Positions 25,972 to 34,643 of a DNA stretch of 64,000 bases are shown piece after piece. The first letter of the stretch is position 1. Every line of letters starts with the position of its first letter. Source of the stretch: Ktedonobacter racemifer DSM 44963 (lineage in GTDB: Bacteria; Chloroflexota; Ktedonobacteria; Ktedonobacterales; Ktedonobacteraceae); NCBI RefSeq assembly GCF_000178855.1, contig NZ_ADVG01000002.1, positions 1,674,001 through 1,738,000 on the forward strand. Direction: 5' to 3'. The notes under the pieces were generated by a model that was not told the origin of the DNA, ran no database searches, and was given only the letters and a program-made list of their open reading frames with translations. The translations under genes and the position numbers were made by a program.

Positions 25972-26043
25972 CATGGTAAAGAGTGTGGGTTGGTTCTTGT
26001 CGGGCGGAGGTCCGACAAGAACCAACCCACACTCTTTACCATG
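25972..26043. terminator. 32-bp perfect stem-loop after the holin-like gene
   Basis: Arms 25972-26003 and 26012-26043 are exact complements with an 8-base loop. It starts 30 bp after the holin-like stop and ends 85 bp before the next start on the same strand. Confidence 0.8.
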
Positions 26044-26127
26044 CACATAAAAGCATCTAACCTTTTTTTGCCTGTAGCGTAATATATGGTATAAGCATCC
26101 TTGCAGAATGAAAAAGAGGAAGACTTC

Positions 26128-26733
26128 ATGGCCACACCATCAAATCAAGATCCTAATTCCTATGGGGGCTATAGTGGCTCCACGCCGCCTTCACAACCAC
26201 CATATAACCCTGACGATCCCTATGGAGCAACATTACAATCACCGACCTCTGGTGGCTACGAGCAAAGCTATGGAGGTCAGCAGCAGCAGCAACAACAGCA
26301 ACAGCAATATCAGAGTTCGACCTCCTACCAGCCGCCCCGCAGCGCGGTTGAGCGCCAGCAGGCTTATGGTCAAACATCGACAGGTATGAGCGCGCGCAAG
26401 GCCGCCATCTGGAGCTATGCATTGGGACCCCTGAGCGGCATCTACTTTCTCTTTCGCGAGCGCCAGAATCGTTTTGTGCGCTTCTCAGCGGCGCAGTCCA
26501 CGCTCTTCTCACTGGCAGTCCTTGCATTCATTGTAATCCTTGGCCTGCTTAAGTCTCTCCCCGTTCTCGGCTTTATTATCGGGCTTTTTGGGTGCGTATT
26601 CAACATTGTCGTTGTGGCGCTGGTCCTCGTCTGGGTCTTTCTGATGCTTCAGGCATGGCGTGGAGTCAAATTCAAGATTCCCTATATTGGGGATTTTGCC
26701 GAGCGCCTCTCAGGCACACGCGGGCAACCCTAA
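26128..26733 (+). CDS. DUF4870 family membrane protein with poly-Gln N-terminus
   Basis: 201 residues. The first 90 are disordered and rich in Pro, Gln, Tyr and Ser, including a run of ten Gln coded by mixed CAG/CAA. After this comes a DUF4870/Tic20-like domain: AIWSYALGPLSGIYFLF, the charged turn RERQNRFVRFSAAQS, and three further hydrophobic helices ending in WRGVKFKIPYIGDFAERL. The function of the family is unknown. ATG 26128 is preceded by AGAGGA. It is convergent with the pseudokinase gene and separated from it by a 23-bp perfect stem-loop. Confidence 0.82.
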   Translation: MATPSNQDPNSYGGYSGSTPPSQPPYNPDDPYGATLQSPTSGGYEQSYGGQQQQQQQQQQYQSSTSYQPPRSAVERQQAYGQTSTGMSARKAAIWSYALGPLSGIYFLFRERQNRFVRFSAAQSTLFSLAVLAFIVILGLLKSLPVLGFIIGLFGCVFNIVVVALVLVWVFLMLQAWRGVKFKIPYIGDFAERLSGTRGQP

Positions 26734-26734
26734 A

Positions 26735-26784
26735 GCGCGACGACGCTACTAAAGTACGCATGTACTTTAGTAGCGTCGTCGCGC
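26735..26784. terminator. 23-bp perfect stem-loop between convergent genes
   Basis: Arms 26735-26757 and 26762-26784 with a 4-base loop, directly after the DUF4870 stop and 24 bp after the convergent pseudokinase stop. Confidence 0.8.
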
Positions 26785-26808
26785 CCGTCTTTTTGTCGCT
26801 CTCTACAC

Positions 26809-28476
26809 TCAGACACAATAGTTGCGAAATGCCTCGGCGAAATGTAATACCGATGCAAAACGCTCTTCAGGCCGTTTGGCTAGCGCCTTGAGCAAGACCA
26901 TATTTACTGATGTCGATAAAGCGGCGTTGTACGAGCTTGGCGGCTGAGGCGGCATGTTGAGATGCATATGCTTCATCGTCTGCTCAGCGGCTTTCTGGAA
27001 GGGAGGACGGCCCGTCAATAGCTCATACATCATGGCGGCCAGTCCATACTGATCCGAGGCAGGCAGTACCCGGCCCGACCAGCGCTCAGGAGCCACATAG
27101 AGATAAGCATCCTGAGAATGCGAGAAGAACGAGCCATCCTGCGTCACGGCAAAATCTCCGAGCAAGAGATGGAGGTCGCTCAGCGTCTTCCCTTTCTTTT
27201 GTATCAATAAATTGGAGAACTTAAAGTTCTGATAGATCACGTTATTCTCGTGTGCGAACTGTAAGGCCTCCGCCAGCTGCATAAGGACTGGGGCCACGTC
27301 GCGTGGTGTAAAGAGCTTATTCTTCCGCTCTCGTATCCACTCATTCAGCGAGCCTTCAGAACACAATGGCATGGTTTTGAAGATAAAAGGAACGCCGCTG
27401 ATATAGGACTTTCCCGTATTCAAAACCGGCAGGATGTGCGCGTGCTTCACCGATTCCAGCAAGCGAAATTCTAGTTGAAAGATATTATCCTCTTCCAATG
27501 TCCTGTCCATAAGCGCGTAGGGAATGGCATCAGTTGGATAGGCTTTCAGGGCGATATCGCTCTCACGCATACGATCATAAGTACGATACACATGTTTACT
27601 AAGCGGGATACTCACACGATAGCGCCCCAGCTCCTGACCTTCTAATGAGGGCAGTTGAAGCTCAGGAGCCCGTTTGGCAGGAGAGGGCGTTTGCTCACGT
27701 GGCCAGCCCGTATTCCCAGTTTTCAAGGCGGCATCGGTATTGTGTGGCAAGGCTGGATAGGATTGAGAAGGGAAATCACGCTGAGGGACCTGGGTTATTG
27801 GCGCTTCCCGGCCAGGTCCAGGTAGTGTAGAGTGTGACTGGTAGGGAGGCACTTGCCTCTCAGCGGGAGTCTGTGTCTTGCGCTCATTGCCTTCCGACCA
27901 GGAGGTGCTAAAAGGCGATGAAGGCCGAGAGATTGGTGCCTGCGGCGCAGGGGTCGTGGGTGTAGAGGCGGGAGCGTCCGGGTAGTTCAGAGGCGGTAAC
28001 GCATAGGAAGGCGGGTTTGTTGTAGGCCGTGTATTCCTCTGCATACCCGTCTCTGGCCAGTTTAAAGAAGGCTTGCTAGTGGTAACATCACGTGCTTGAG
28101 AGAGCAAACGAATAATCACGACATGCTGCTGCTTCGTCTGGGTCAGAAGGCGTTGCAGAAAGAAGCGGTCATTTGTTTCTGCATGGCCAAGCACAACAGC
28201 AAATGGCAGGATGGTTCCCTGTAAAATAAGCGTAAAAGCATCTAAGGCACTGGTCGTCACCATCGACGGATACCCACTCGTTGCAAGAAGATGCTTGATG
28301 TAGCGTGAACGATTCTCATTCGGGTCAATAATGAGAACATGTTGTGGACGCATTGACATCCCAGTCGCGGTCTGTCCCTGCTTCTCAGCTTGCTGCAAAA
28401 TATTCAAAAGCGGGACGCGAATGTACTCAGGTTGCTCAAACGAAAATGATAGTTCATACCTGTCAACGTTCACCAT
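26809..28476 (-). CDS. Receiver-like / Ser-Thr kinase-like protein, probable pseudokinase
   Basis: 555 residues. Residues 44-130 look like a receiver fold (HVLIIDPNENRSRYIKHLLA) but the usual phospho-Asp position reads VVLGHAE, so it is probably not phosphorylated there. Residues 135-275 are a Pro/Ser-rich linker. Residues 284-555 form a protein-kinase fold: Lys311 (ALKAYP), VIYQNFKFSNLLI at 413-425 where HRDLKPSN would be, GDFAVT at 440-445 instead of DFG, and APERWSG. The glycine-rich loop is absent and the catalytic Asp is Asn417. A scaffold or regulatory role is more likely than catalysis. TAGGAG precedes the start. Confidence 0.85.
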   Translation of the reverse strand: MVNVDRYELSFSFEQPEYIRVPLLNILQQAEKQGQTATGMSMRPQHVLIIDPNENRSRYIKHLLATSGYPSMVTTSALDAFTLILQGTILPFAVVLGHAETNDRFFLQRLLTQTKQQHVVIIRLLSQARDVTTSKPSLNWPETGMQRNTRPTTNPPSYALPPLNYPDAPASTPTTPAPQAPISRPSSPFSTSWSEGNERKTQTPAERQVPPYQSHSTLPGPGREAPITQVPQRDFPSQSYPALPHNTDAALKTGNTGWPREQTPSPAKRAPELQLPSLEGQELGRYRVSIPLSKHVYRTYDRMRESDIALKAYPTDAIPYALMDRTLEEDNIFQLEFRLLESVKHAHILPVLNTGKSYISGVPFIFKTMPLCSEGSLNEWIRERKNKLFTPRDVAPVLMQLAEALQFAHENNVIYQNFKFSNLLIQKKGKTLSDLHLLLGDFAVTQDGSFFSHSQDAYLYVAPERWSGRVLPASDQYGLAAMMYELLTGRPPFQKAAEQTMKHMHLNMPPQPPSSYNAALSTSVNMVLLKALAKRPEERFASVLHFAEAFRNYCV

Positions 28477-28944
28477 AACACCAGCTCCTAAATCTGCGGT
28501 GACTCACAAAAAAATATGCTTTCCCCCATCTCTAGAGTACTACAAAATCCCCTCTATGAAAAGAGCTTTTATACGCTGTTTTAGCTATAAAATAACTAAT
28601 TTTAATAATTTCTTTATACGCAAATGTAATAACCTATGCCCTCTGGTGTGGCTTTGCAAGAGCACTGAATATATTCTCATTTACATAAATATCTAAAATT
28701 GCATCTTTTGTTAGCATATGTAATCACCAAAAACTGTTTTTGCTATACCATGCTATTCTTGTTTTTAACGAATCGGTACAGCCCGGCCATTTAAGGGATA
28801 GGAGCATACAAAATTGAAGAGGGATCAAAATTGTATCCGCTAAAAACGAACGCAGGTGCGTTTTATTTGTCAGGTAAACGATAGAGTGAGGGACCGGGGG
28901 ATTGTTAAGAGGGCCTTACTCTATCGTAGAACCTTCTTAGACGG
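28477..28944. other. AT-rich intergenic region with an imperfect stem-loop
   Basis: Upstream region of the pseudokinase gene. An imperfect inverted repeat at 28878-28927 (ACGATAGAGTGAGG against CCTTACTCTATCGT, one mismatch) precedes the longer hairpin at 28945-29010. No ORF is credible. Confidence 0.45.
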
Positions 28945-29010
28945 CCCGCTCCTGGTGTACGCGGCTACTCACGAATAGGTGCCCCAGTAGCCGCGTACAC
29001 CAGGAGCGGG
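28945..29010. terminator. 25-bp perfect stem-loop after the aldehyde dehydrogenase gene
   Basis: Arms 28945-28969 and 28986-29010 with a 16-base loop, beginning 8 bp past the minus-strand dehydrogenase stop. Confidence 0.78.
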
Positions 29011-29017
29011 TTACTCC

Positions 29018-30511
29018 TTAGCGCAGGCCCATCCAGACGGTTTTTGTTTGTGTATACGCGTCCAAGACCGCGTGCCCCATCTCTCGGCCATACCCACTCT
29101 GTTTATACCCCCCAAAGGGGGCTGCGGCATCGAACATGTTATAGGTATTAACCCAGACCACACCCGCCTTCAGGGTTGACGCCATTTTGTGCGCAATCTT
29201 CACATCGCTTGTCCAGACGCCTGCCGCCAGACCATATATGGAGGCGTTGGCGCGCGCCGCCACCTCTTCGACGTTCTCAAAGGGGAGCGCCACCACTACG
29301 GGACCAAAAATCTCCTCGCGCGCGATGCGCATCTCGTCCTGCACACCATCAAAAACGGTTGGGCGCATAAAGTAGCCTGCCAGGTCCTGTGTGGCTACGC
29401 GCTCGCCACCGGTCACGATGCTGGCCCCCTCGTGCTTGCCGCTCTCGACATAGCCCAGCACCCGCTCCAACTGCTCCTGCGACACCAGCGGTCCCAGATC
29501 GCTTGCCGGATCGATGCCCGCGCCAATCTTCATTTTCTGCGCATACTCGGCCAGGCCACTTACCACCTGCTCATAGACCGATTGATGCACAAAGAGACGG
29601 CTGCCTGCGGTGCAGACCTGGCCCTGGTTAAAGAAGATGGCATTCATCGCTCCCCGCACGGCATATTTGAGATCGGCATCGGGGAAGATAATGTTCGGCG
29701 ACTTGCCCCCCAGCTCCAGCGTGACCTTCTTCAGGTTACCCGCGCTCGCCTGGACGATCTTGCGGCCAACCTCGGTCGAACCTGTAAAGGCAATCTTATC
29801 GACATCGGGGTGCGCCGCCAGGGCCGCGCCAGCCGTTTCGCCAAAGCCGGGAACAATATTGACGACACCATCGGGGAAACCAGCCTCACAGATAAGCTCG
29901 CCCAGGCGCAGGGCCGTGAGTGGTGTCTGTTCCGCCGGTTTGAGCACGACTGTATTGCCACAGGCCAGAGCAGGGGCAAGCTTCCAGGAGGCCATCTGAA
30001 GGGGGAAGTTCCAGGGAATAATCTGGCCCACGACGCCCAGGGGTTCGCGCAAGGTATAGGTAAACATATTGGGGATAGAGACCGGGATGGTCTCGCCCTC
30101 CAGTTTGGAGGCCCAGCCCGCGAAGTAGCGGAAGTGGTCGACTGTCAGGGGGACATCCCCACCCTTCGCGTATTTGATCGGCTTGCCGTTATCAAGCGTC
30201 TCCAGCGCGGCGAACTCTTCGGCATGCGCCTCCAGCAGGTCGGCCAGCTTCCAGAGCAGGCGCCCCCGTTGTGAGGGCGTCATCTTCGGCCAGGGACCAC
30301 TCTCGAAGGCTTTACGGGCCGCGGCGACCGCGCGATTGATGTCTTCGCTCTCCCCCTTGGCGACCTGCGCCAATACCTCTGTCGTGGCTGGATTTATGGT
30401 GGCAAAGGTCTTGCCACTGGCGGACTCAACCCATTGTCCACCAATGAGCATCTTCACTGGCTGCTGGCGCAGAAATGTACTCTGAATCGAGTTTGCGGTG
30501 TTTGTCGTCAT
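29018..30511 (-). CDS. NAD(P)-dependent aldehyde dehydrogenase
   Basis: Oxidises an aldehyde to the acid. 497 residues, full length for the family. Cofactor binding is seen at IIPWNFPLQMASWKLAPALA and FTGSTEVGRKI. The general base Glu is in VTLELGGKSPNIIF, the catalytic Cys in FFNQGQVCTAGSRLFVH, and EEIFGPVV lies further on. The overall pattern is like betaine/phenylacetaldehyde-type dehydrogenases; the substrate is not fixed by the sequence. GAGAGG lies upstream of the start. It follows the APH-type phosphotransferase on the same strand after 76 bp, so the two may be one operon. Confidence 0.95.
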   Translation of the reverse strand: MTTNTANSIQSTFLRQQPVKMLIGGQWVESASGKTFATINPATTEVLAQVAKGESEDINRAVAAARKAFESGPWPKMTPSQRGRLLWKLADLLEAHAEEFAALETLDNGKPIKYAKGGDVPLTVDHFRYFAGWASKLEGETIPVSIPNMFTYTLREPLGVVGQIIPWNFPLQMASWKLAPALACGNTVVLKPAEQTPLTALRLGELICEAGFPDGVVNIVPGFGETAGAALAAHPDVDKIAFTGSTEVGRKIVQASAGNLKKVTLELGGKSPNIIFPDADLKYAVRGAMNAIFFNQGQVCTAGSRLFVHQSVYEQVVSGLAEYAQKMKIGAGIDPASDLGPLVSQEQLERVLGYVESGKHEGASIVTGGERVATQDLAGYFMRPTVFDGVQDEMRIAREEIFGPVVVALPFENVEEVAARANASIYGLAAGVWTSDVKIAHKMASTLKAGVVWVNTYNMFDAAAPFGGYKQSGYGREMGHAVLDAYTQTKTVWMGLR

Positions 30512-30587
30512 TAGTGTGAACCTCTCTGTTCCTAATGAATCATGATAAACATCCTATGTGAGACCGTGAACACGTGACGATGAATCT

Positions 30588-31667
30588 CTAAGTCAGTTGC
30601 CCTTGTTGAGATACAGCGTAGGCGTGCTGAATAAGAGTATAAACACGCTTGTCAAATCCAGCGAAGCGCGCATCCTGCGTCTGGCCTCGCTTCCAGCGAA
30701 CATAGATTTGTTGCAAGATAACGGCCAGCTTAAAGTAAGCGAACGTCATATAAAAATGCATATCACTGAGATCACGACCACTCTTGCGCGCATAGAGCTC
30801 AAGAAACTCATTTCGCTCATAGAAACCCGGCAGGACCGTCACTGTGGGAAGAATGCTGCGCAATTCGGGGGGGTCGCTCGGACGCACCCAGTAGCTGAGC
30901 GAGATGGCCAGGTCGAAGAGGGGATCGCCCAGCGTTGCCATCTCCCAGTCCAGAACCGCCACTGGGCGCGCCGGATCATCCTCGGCGAACAGCATATTAT
31001 TTAGCTTGAAGTCATTATGAATCAAACTGGCGGCAGGGCTGGTTGGAATATGCGTACTGAGCCAGCGCAATAATGGCTCAACCTCGGGGATCGCGTCGGT
31101 CTGCGCGCGTTGATAACGCTCGATCCAGCTCTTGACCTGCCGCTCTAGAAAACCTAGCGGATAGCCAAAGTGCTCCAGGCCCGCCTGCTGCCAATCGATG
31201 GCGTGGATATCCACCAGCGTCTCCACAACCGCCTGCGAGAGACGTCGCCCCAGTTCCTCTGTGGCCTCGATACCAGAAGGCAGGGCGCTATCCAGGACGA
31301 TCCCTTGCCTGCGCTCCATGACATAGAAAGGCGCACCCAGAATCGCCGGGTCGTCACAGAAGCAGTATGGTTTGGGAGCAAGAGGAAAGACGGGATGGAT
31401 CTGGCGTAAGAGTCCAGACTCACGACCCATATCATGCGCTTTGGGCGGCACCGGTCCCAGAGGTGGGCGCCGCAAGACTCCCTCCCAGGTACCCATCTTC
31501 AGCAGGTACGTCAAATTGGAGGCCCCGGATGGAAACTGGCGTACCTCCAGTGATCCTTCAGGCTGAGCGCGCACCTCGGCTATCTGTGCGCGTAAATAGT
31601 CTTCTACTACGTGAGGATCAAAGGCCTCGCCGCTGCGTACAGCAATCGTATCCTTTTCTATATTCAC
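30588..31667 (-). CDS. APH-type phosphotransferase (ACAD10/11-like kinase family)
   Basis: 359-residue cytoplasmic kinase-like enzyme. It has RQFPSGASNLTYLLKMGTWE and VLRRPPLGPVPPKAHDMGRE, typical of the acyl-CoA-dehydrogenase-associated APH proteins, then the catalytic loop LIHNDFKLNNMLF and the metal-binding AVLDWEMATLGDPLFDLA. Such enzymes phosphorylate small hydroxylated molecules, in some cases 4-hydroxy fatty acids for degradation. That would fit the neighbouring aldehyde dehydrogenase and the acyl-CoA synthetases; this is inference. The GTG at 31667 has GGGAGG five bases upstream; an ATG much further upstream in the same frame is rejected. Confidence 0.87.
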   Translation of the reverse strand: MNIEKDTIAVRSGEAFDPHVVEDYLRAQIAEVRAQPEGSLEVRQFPSGASNLTYLLKMGTWEGVLRRPPLGPVPPKAHDMGRESGLLRQIHPVFPLAPKPYCFCDDPAILGAPFYVMERRQGIVLDSALPSGIEATEELGRRLSQAVVETLVDIHAIDWQQAGLEHFGYPLGFLERQVKSWIERYQRAQTDAIPEVEPLLRWLSTHIPTSPAASLIHNDFKLNNMLFAEDDPARPVAVLDWEMATLGDPLFDLAISLSYWVRPSDPPELRSILPTVTVLPGFYERNEFLELYARKSGRDLSDMHFYMTFAYFKLAVILQQIYVRWKRGQTQDARFAGFDKRVYTLIQHAYAVSQQGQLT

Positions 31668-32152
31668 ACAAACCTCCCTGTAGCATTGCAATCGCCACTT
31701 GCTTGTCCGAAGCCTCCTCGCTCCAGACAATCTATGCCATAGCATATCACACAAGCGTGGCGACCTGGCCTGCGCGCCTCTAATCGCCTCTTTTACATCA
31801 CCTCCATTCTGTTCAGCAAACGTACAAGCCAAATTTACACGTATAGGACCATTATCTTACATCTTCACCTGCCTCAGTAAAGATTTCTCAACCCTAAATG
31901 GTACTTTTCTATCTGTTTATTTAAAATGCATGGAATATCAACATGTTTCACTATAAGCTTTGTACTAAAGACTGCTACACAAGCAGTACGCGGACAGCAT
32001 TCAGCCGCGACATGTTCTCGTGAACGTCTTTTTGCTTGCCATCTATTACTCCTTATGCGAAAACCAACGCCGCTCTCGCGGCTAGCGCTCACGCTCTCAG
32101 GTTTTCGATGAGGCACTTGTGGGAAGCAAGGCATTGTATCAAAGGAGCTTAC
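31668..32152. other. Divergent promoter region with REP-like repeat
   Basis: 485 bp between the phosphotransferase (-) and the protease (+). The only element seen is REP-like copy C near the protease start. The rest is AT-rich and probably holds both promoters. Confidence 0.45.
32058..32107. repeat. REP-like palindromic repeat, copy C
   Basis: A 50-bp unit bounded by CGAAAACC and GGTTTTCG, with inner GCCGCTCTCGCGGC and AGCGCTCACGCTCTC. It matches the reverse complement of copy A closely, with changes that often preserve pairing. It ends 45 bp upstream of the protease start. Confidence 0.6.
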
Positions 32153-34393
32153 ATGCAGGTTTCAAAACGTACATGGTCTCTCCCCCTGGCACTGCTCGCC
32201 CTGGCTTTCCTCATCGGGGCGATTGTAGTAGCCCAGGTTGTAGGGAACCATCTCGCGGCCTCGGCGAACGGCCCCTACCAGGGACGCCTGGCTGGTCAAC
32301 GCTACAAGTTGCTGGGTCATATCGCGCCAGCTATGAAGAGATATACTCCCATGCACGCCTCCAATGGGCAGCAAGAGATGCGCCTGGCGGTCTCACTCAA
32401 TTTGCGCAACCAGGCCCAGTTGGACGCCTTGCTCGCCGCACAAAACAATCCCCAATCCACGCTCTATCACCACTACCTGACCTCGCAGGATTTTATGCGT
32501 CGCTTCGCCCCAACGCAAGAGGATGTAGAGCGGGTCACGGCATATTTGCGCAGCAATGGATTGCAAATTGTCGATGTATCTACAAACAGGCAGATCATCA
32601 ATGTACGTGGGTCGATGGACAACGTAGAGAAGGCGTTCAGTGTCTCCATCTCGGATTACAATATCGATGGCCGCGTCGCCTATGCACCTCTCAATGATCC
32701 CTCGGTGCCAGCCGATATGGCGGGTATGATCTCCAATGTGGCGGGCCTAGAGAGCGTGGCACGCTATCACCACTATGCCCAGTTACAGCCCAATCCTAAG
32801 AAACCACGCCAGGGTCCCCAGGGCGGCTTTACTCCGACTGACCTGCGCACAGCCTATGATGTGAACCCATTGCTCCAGGCAGGCAACAACGGGACCAATC
32901 AAACAGTCGCCCTCTTTGAGCTGGACGGCTATACTCCGACTGACGTTAATACATACCTACAGCAGTATGACCTGGGCGCGCCCCGCTACTCCAATGTCCT
33001 GGTCGATGGCGCGACCAATACAGCGGGGCAGGGCGCAATCGAGGTTGAACTCGACATGGAGGTGGTCTCGGCCATCGCTCCTGGCGCCAACCAGAAAATC
33101 TACATCGGCCCTAATAGTAACGCTGGGGTCATCGATACCTATAATAAGATTGTCACCGATAATACCGCCAAAGTGGTCAGCATCAGTTGGGGCCTCTGTG
33201 AGACAAGCTCAGGCAATTCTATGCTTGACAGCTTGAGCAACATCTTTAAGCAGGGAGCAGCCCAGGGGCAGGCATTTTTCGCGGCCTCGGGTGATTCGGG
33301 GGCCTATGATTGCAACGACAATCAACTGGCGGTGGACTCCCCGGCAAGCGATCCTAATGTCGTAGGGGTTGGTGGTACCGCCCTCCAGGTAGACGCAAAT
33401 GGGGCCTACCAGAGCGAGTCGGTCTGGAGTAATCCCAACTCTCAGGGACGTGGCCCGAAGGGCGTTGGTGGCGGTGGCGGCATCAGTAACCACTTCACCC
33501 GCCCCGCCTATCAGAATGGCGTACAGAAGAACGCCAATCGCACAGTTCCAGATGTCTCTGCCGATGCCGATCCCAATACTGGCTACTCCGTGTTTGTCAC
33601 CGGGCAATGGGGAGTCGTTGGAGGCACCAGCGCGGCAGCTCCGCTCTGGGCTGGCATCACCACGGACATCAACCAGTCTCTACAGGGACAGAATAAACCC
33701 ACGCTAGGCAATGCCCACACCGCGCTCTATAGCCTCTTTACAGCGCAGCAGACCCTGCCTCCCTACCATGACATCACAACTGGCAATAACCTGCATTATC
33801 CAGCCACCCAGGGCTACGACCTTGCCAGCGGCATGGGAACACCCGATGCCGGGAATATTGCCCAGGACCTGGCCAATGGCGAAACTGGCGGCGGGGGAGG
33901 TGGGGGTACTGGCGGCACCACGACGACACAACTCCTGAATAATGGCAACTTTGAAAAGGGTCAGACTGGTTGGCAGGAGAGTTCCGCAGCAGGCTTCCAG
34001 CTTATCGATGGTACGCGTGTGCATGGTGGAAGCGCGAGCGGCTACTTCTGTGGCTATAACAACTGCGACGACCAGCTTTCTCAGACCATTACGCTCCCAG
34101 GTAATGCCAAGAGTATGACGCTTAGCTTCTGGCTCAGTGGCGCCACGGGTGAGAATGGGAGCTGCAACGATACACTGACAGCCCAGATCAGCGATACCAG
34201 AGGGCAGGTCATTACCAAAGTTGCCACCAGTTGTAACGCCAACAGCGACTGGCAGCAAGTCAGCGGAGATGTCAGCAAGGCCCTGCTTCCCTTTAAGGGC
34301 CAGCAGGTGCAGGTCGTCTGGAAAAGCCAGGGCAACGCCAGCGCCCCGAGCGCCTTTTTCATCGACGATGCGGCCTTCACCGTCTCGTCCTAG
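32153..34393 (+). CDS. Secreted S53 (sedolisin/kumamolisin) peptidase with C-terminal beta domain
   Basis: Acid-type serine-carboxyl endopeptidase, 746 residues. An N-terminal signal/anchor (SLPLALLALAFLIGAIVVAQ) is followed by the pro-kumamolisin activation domain (about 70-215, with STLYHHYLTSQDFMRRFAPT). The catalytic domain spans about 225-575: Glu297 and Asp301 in AIEVELDME, oxyanion Asp381 in ASGDSGAYDC, and nucleophile Ser493 in GGTSAAAPLWAG; the calcium loop lies in the HDITTGNN-GYDLASGMGTP region. A Gly-rich linker joins a domain of about 155 residues (NNGNFEKGQTGWQESSA) that resembles carbohydrate-binding beta-sandwiches. AAAGGAG precedes ATG 32153. Likely used to degrade protein outside the cell. 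Confidence 0.93.
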   Translation: MQVSKRTWSLPLALLALAFLIGAIVVAQVVGNHLAASANGPYQGRLAGQRYKLLGHIAPAMKRYTPMHASNGQQEMRLAVSLNLRNQAQLDALLAAQNNPQSTLYHHYLTSQDFMRRFAPTQEDVERVTAYLRSNGLQIVDVSTNRQIINVRGSMDNVEKAFSVSISDYNIDGRVAYAPLNDPSVPADMAGMISNVAGLESVARYHHYAQLQPNPKKPRQGPQGGFTPTDLRTAYDVNPLLQAGNNGTNQTVALFELDGYTPTDVNTYLQQYDLGAPRYSNVLVDGATNTAGQGAIEVELDMEVVSAIAPGANQKIYIGPNSNAGVIDTYNKIVTDNTAKVVSISWGLCETSSGNSMLDSLSNIFKQGAAQGQAFFAASGDSGAYDCNDNQLAVDSPASDPNVVGVGGTALQVDANGAYQSESVWSNPNSQGRGPKGVGGGGGISNHFTRPAYQNGVQKNANRTVPDVSADADPNTGYSVFVTGQWGVVGGTSAAAPLWAGITTDINQSLQGQNKPTLGNAHTALYSLFTAQQTLPPYHDITTGNNLHYPATQGYDLASGMGTPDAGNIAQDLANGETGGGGGGGTGGTTTTQLLNNGNFEKGQTGWQESSAAGFQLIDGTRVHGGSASGYFCGYNNCDDQLSQTITLPGNAKSMTLSFWLSGATGENGSCNDTLTAQISDTRGQVITKVATSCNANSDWQQVSGDVSKALLPFKGQQVQVVWKSQGNASAPSAFFIDDAAFTVSS

Positions 34394-34447
34394 CATACGC
34401 CATTCCACCACTTCCTCCGTGGACTGAATGCCTTCCTGTACTACACG

Positions 34448-34487
34448 GAAGCCTCTCCCCCCTATCAGGGGCGGGGGCTTCTTTTCT
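34448..34487 (+). terminator. Terminator of the protease gene
   Basis: GAAGCC pairs with GGCTTC and CCCC with GGGG inside a GC-rich stem, followed by CTTTTCT on the plus strand, about 55 bp after the protease stop. Confidence 0.65.
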
Positions 34488-34493
34488 GCTCCC

Positions 34494-34573
34494 GTACAAA
34501 GTCTAAGCAAACTTGGACCCTACAATTTGTCGAGTACAAAGTCCAAGCAAGCTTGGACCCTACAATTTGTCGA
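34494..34573. repeat. Two tandem copies of a 40-bp unit
   Basis: Units 34494-34533 and 34534-34573 begin GTACAAAGTC, end CAATTTGTCGA, and differ at two positions. Each contains a small hairpin (CCAAGC/GCTTGG in the second copy, AAG/CTT weaker in the first). It lies between the protease terminator and the insertion sequence. Confidence 0.85.
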
Positions 34574-34643
34574 GTGCACTGGTCAATTGCATGGGAATAA
34601 CCATTGGCAACTTCGCTGTTTGTATTCATAAGTAATTTACTCT

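Noticed and set aside
10232..26087. Shared 14-mer GTAGCGTAATATAT upstream of two membrane-protein genes (10232 and 26074) as a common promoter motif
   Set aside because: Several 14-base matches are expected by chance in 64 kb, and its distance from the two starts differs (132 versus 41 bp).
29189..30274. Open frame of 361 codons on the plus strand, opposite the aldehyde dehydrogenase
   Set aside because: It is a shadow of a GC-rich gene with intact catalytic motifs; no ribosome site or recognisable protein.
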